From contig JBBMOA010000020.1 of assembly GCA_037954235.1 (NCBI GenBank), forward strand, positions 24,093,177 through 24,157,176: DNA of 64,000 nt, written 5' to 3'. The notes below the pieces were generated by a model. It made no database searches, had not been told where the DNA came from, and saw nothing but the letters and a program-made list of their open reading frames with translations. Shown here one piece after another: positions 50,901 to 54,928 of this stretch (position 1 is the stretch's first letter; the number at the start of each line of letters is the position of its first letter). The DNA is from Aulostomus chinensis. Lineage: Eukaryota > Chordata > Actinopteri > Syngnathiformes > Aulostomidae. A program made the translations under genes and the position numbers.

Positions 50901-53900
50901 TTTCCACTTAGATTTTGATATCATGTTTGCATTTTTACAATTTCAGTCCAAACTTACAGAGACTTTAACACATTAAGAGATAATGAATCAGACTTTTTAA
51001 ATGGAAAAACATTTATTGTGTGGGTTGTTATTGTGTCTGTTAGGGACCTTTCATTTTCAGAGTGGCAGATTCATCCGTCCTGAAGGAACTGTTAGGAAAA
51101 GTCTCTTGTTGTCTACCAACCCATCCACGAGCATCGACTGTGCTAAGCTAACTAGCGCGGGTCTCAGCTCCCTAGAGAGGCGTCTTTATCTTCTTGTCTG
51201 GAGTTGATGGCCTAAAGAGACTAAAATGCTGCACACTGACCTTTCTAACTTCAGGAAAGAATATTTTCAGAGGATCTGTGGTCAGTCCTCCTCCTCACCT
51301 CGCGCTCCCAGCAGGCCGAGACCAGGAAAGGTTAACACTAGTGAGCGTTTGACATTTGTGTTAAAGCAGACCCGCAATGTTAAGCCAACACGACCTTGTG
51401 AATCATCGAAAGTTCAGTTCGCCGCCAGCTGTTGGTGCCACTGCTGCTCCACCCGCCATCATCATTAACAGTGGAATCATAATTAAGATTAACCTGGGCC
51501 CGGCCGGGGAGCAGCGCGCCGACGCTCGGCTCACACTAATCAGACCAAATGTCAGAGCGAAGGGCGTTTTGGGATGCAGGCGGCAGAGCCGAGCGTCTGG
51601 ATGTGGACGAGGTGTCATCTTTACCCTGCTCATCGTTGTGGCTCCTGGCCTCAGAGAGCAGGATGAGGGGTCTGGAAGGTGGAGGTCTCTCCACGCTCCC
51701 AGTGAATCCCCCACAGAGCCTCAACAGTTTTTTTAAAACTTGCCCGTTCTGTCATGAACCAGCCTTCACATACACAGAGGTTTTTATATTCAGGAAGTTG
51801 CTGTTGATTCCTTGTGAGATCCAGCAGTCAGAGACATGCAGGTCCTTTCAAAACTCCCTTGAAAAATATCTGGATTTCTCCTCGTGAACTTGGATTTCTA
51901 AAGGCTTTGCTGCATGTCCACTGAACCCCAAATCTGTCAGCTGCTCCATTGTGTACATTAACAGCTGCGTTTCCTCTCAGGTGTCCGGTCCCAGGCTGCG
52001 ATGGACAGGGTCATGTGACAGGGAAGTACGCCTCCCACCGCAGTGCGTCTGGCTGCCCCCTGGCAGCCAAGAGGCAGAAGGACAGCTATGTCAACGGCTC
52101 GCAGTTCGTCTGGAAATCTGGCAAGACCGACGGCATGACGTGCCCGACCCCGGGCTGCGACGGCTCGGGACACGTCAGCGGGAGCTTCCTGACCCATCGG
52201 AGGTGGGTCAGGAAGCTGCTGTCATGTTTCCCTGTTGTTGTTTGTCTGGATTCATCCTGTCATAGTAAACAGAGTCAAAGAATAAATAACTGAACTGACT
52301 GTTTCAAGTCAGCCTCATGTTCTCACATCATCCACGATGACCAAGACCACCACATGTCTTATTCCAGTCTGTCCGGTTGCCCTCGTGCCACCTCGGCCAT
52401 GAAGAAGGCCAGGATGAGCGGCGTGGAGATGCTGACAATCAAGCAGAGAGCTAGCAAAGGTCAGAGCGCCAAATATAGACCAAATAAAGTGTTATAACCT
52501 GAGAGTGAGTCTGAAAATGTTATCTGCTGCATTTCTTCCTCAGAGAAACCCTGCTTCACTTTGAGTAAATCCTGATGAGATGAGAAGGAGAATAAATGCA
52601 CGCGTGCGTCTGCACCGGTGTGAGAGAACACACTCTATGAAACATGTTTGTTTTCCAGGCATCGAAAACGATGAAGAAATCAAACAGCTGGATGAAGAAA
52701 TCAAAGATCTGAACGAGTCCAACAATCAAGTGGAGTCTGACATGATCAAACTGAGGACTCAAGTAAGACGGTTTCTTCTCCGGTCCTGTAGCATTGATCC
52801 TAATGAGCAGGAAGGTATTGTTCAAATACATGCTGCAGCATGCTACTGATGACATGAAGGATTCCTCAGCTTGTTCAGGTGGGGAGGTGCTACCAAGAGC
52901 TGCCATCAGCAGAACTCAATAAGCAATAGATAAATAATCAATGACTCAATAAAGAAGTCCACGGGACAAAAATAGAGCGATCGATGGTTAAAATGGAAGC
53001 TAATATATCCTTTGTATTAGCATGGGTTTCTTCTTCTAAATCCCGTTCTGTTCATGTGCTGCTCCATGTTGAGCAGCTTTGCATCATTTGATTGGCTGAC
53101 CTCCAGAAGCCTGCCGGGGGGCAGCGCCTCTGCTCTTCCTGGTTGTGCTGTACCTGGAGGAGCCGCCTGTGAACAGACGTCAGTCTGAGGGAGCTGCTTC
53201 AGCATGAGTGTGAACCGGTCTGACGTGAAGACCTGGGTAACGTCTGTCAGGGGATGTTCTCTCCCGGTAGATAACCACCATGGAGACCAACCTGAAGTCC
53301 ATCGAGGAGGAGAACAAAGTGATCGAGCAGCAGAACGACTCGCTGCTGCACGAGCTCGCCAACCTCAGCCAGTCGCTCATCAACAGCTTAGCCAACATCC
53401 AGCTGCCACACATGGTAAGAAACAGGCTGTCGGTCTGGAGGGTGGAAAAACAGGTGGCCAGGATGTCGTGCAGGTCTAATATCCTAACAGAACCTTGACA
53501 GAAACCTAGGAGAGTAAAAACTCCAAGTAAGCTGTTAAACAGCTTTGTGTTGCACCGGGGGTGAGCAGTAAATCACCACTGCATCCATGATTATTGAGAT
53601 TATCATTAAAAAAAGGGGAAAGATAGAATTAACTTCTTATTTTATTCCTGTGAGAGCAGCTGGACGGGTTTGTGCCCTGGATGGAGCCTGTCAGGTAGCA
53701 GCTTCCTTCCTCGGGAACAGAGCCAAAAGTGACTTGTCATTTAATCCGATTTGACGTCTGTCACGTTATTCAATGAGAGAAAGTCTCAGGAATTCTTCAA
53801 CTTCCTCCAGCCGTAGTACATAACTCCCTGAACAGAAGCGCAAGTTCCTGCGGCGACTGAAAGGCTGGCTGAGCTGAGTCACTCACAGCACAGGGAAATG

Positions 53901-54879
53901 TGTGTTTTCCTTTCATTCCGCCTGATATCAGACGCAGTGTAACTCAGTCATTCATTGTGTTCAAAACTGGCCATTGAATCTGCTTCCAAAGCGAGTGGCA
54001 CGTTTTTAAAGTGTCTTCACACGATGGTCTCACCTTGAAACGTACAAGAATTTGACCGCTGTTGCTGTGTTGACGTTCCGTGACAACACTTGAAGCCAGA
54101 GACAGAAGGTCACCGACGCGAGCCTGCTGAATTTTCCTGCCTTATTTTAAGCGTAAAAGTTTCTGCGGGGCACTGAAGGTTTGAGTTCCCCTCTGTTTCC
54201 ATCTAGCGAGGTGTTGCAATCCTCTCCAGCCTCTCCTCTAGGTTTTCCTCATCAGCTTCTTTATGTTTGCCACCTTTTCTTTCCCAGCGGTTCATGCTGT
54301 GCTTCTTCTGTGCTGTAATGAGAAACAGCCGGTGGTTTTTGGTTTTACTTTTGAGTGACGTGCTTGTGGCTGTTTTGACGTCATGCTGTCTGGGTGTAGA
54401 AAGAAGACTGAGGCTAATTGGATAATCTCTCTGTGAGCAGAACCAACCCGAGTCACTCTGCTTCCTGCCACTCGTGCGGAGCTGCTTCAAGTCACAATGC
54501 GAGCAAAGTGTCCGTCTTCACCAAGACTTTGATCTGATTTGATCTCTTCCCCTCCTAGAACAAGTGTACCTCCCTCCACGTTCTACCTCTACCTCAATTT
54601 TCATCGTGTAATTTATTAGATTCGGTTTCCAACTTTAGGGTTGGTAGGGATCATTAGTTCTGTTCTTCAGAGATGAATGTTCAGCATCATCCAAGGCTCT
54701 GTTCACACTGCCGGCTGTCGTCTCCGATCTGAACCAGCTGATATTCACCGTCTGGTTGGAAAAGTTTGAAAATTCAGGGTTTCCATTCAGTCACAAACAG
54801 TGATGTGTTAGGCCACAAATATTTCATTTCATGGTAAATTTAACTTTAGTTACAAACATGTAACCCTGCATACGTCCCC

Positions 54880-54928
<49 letters not shown>

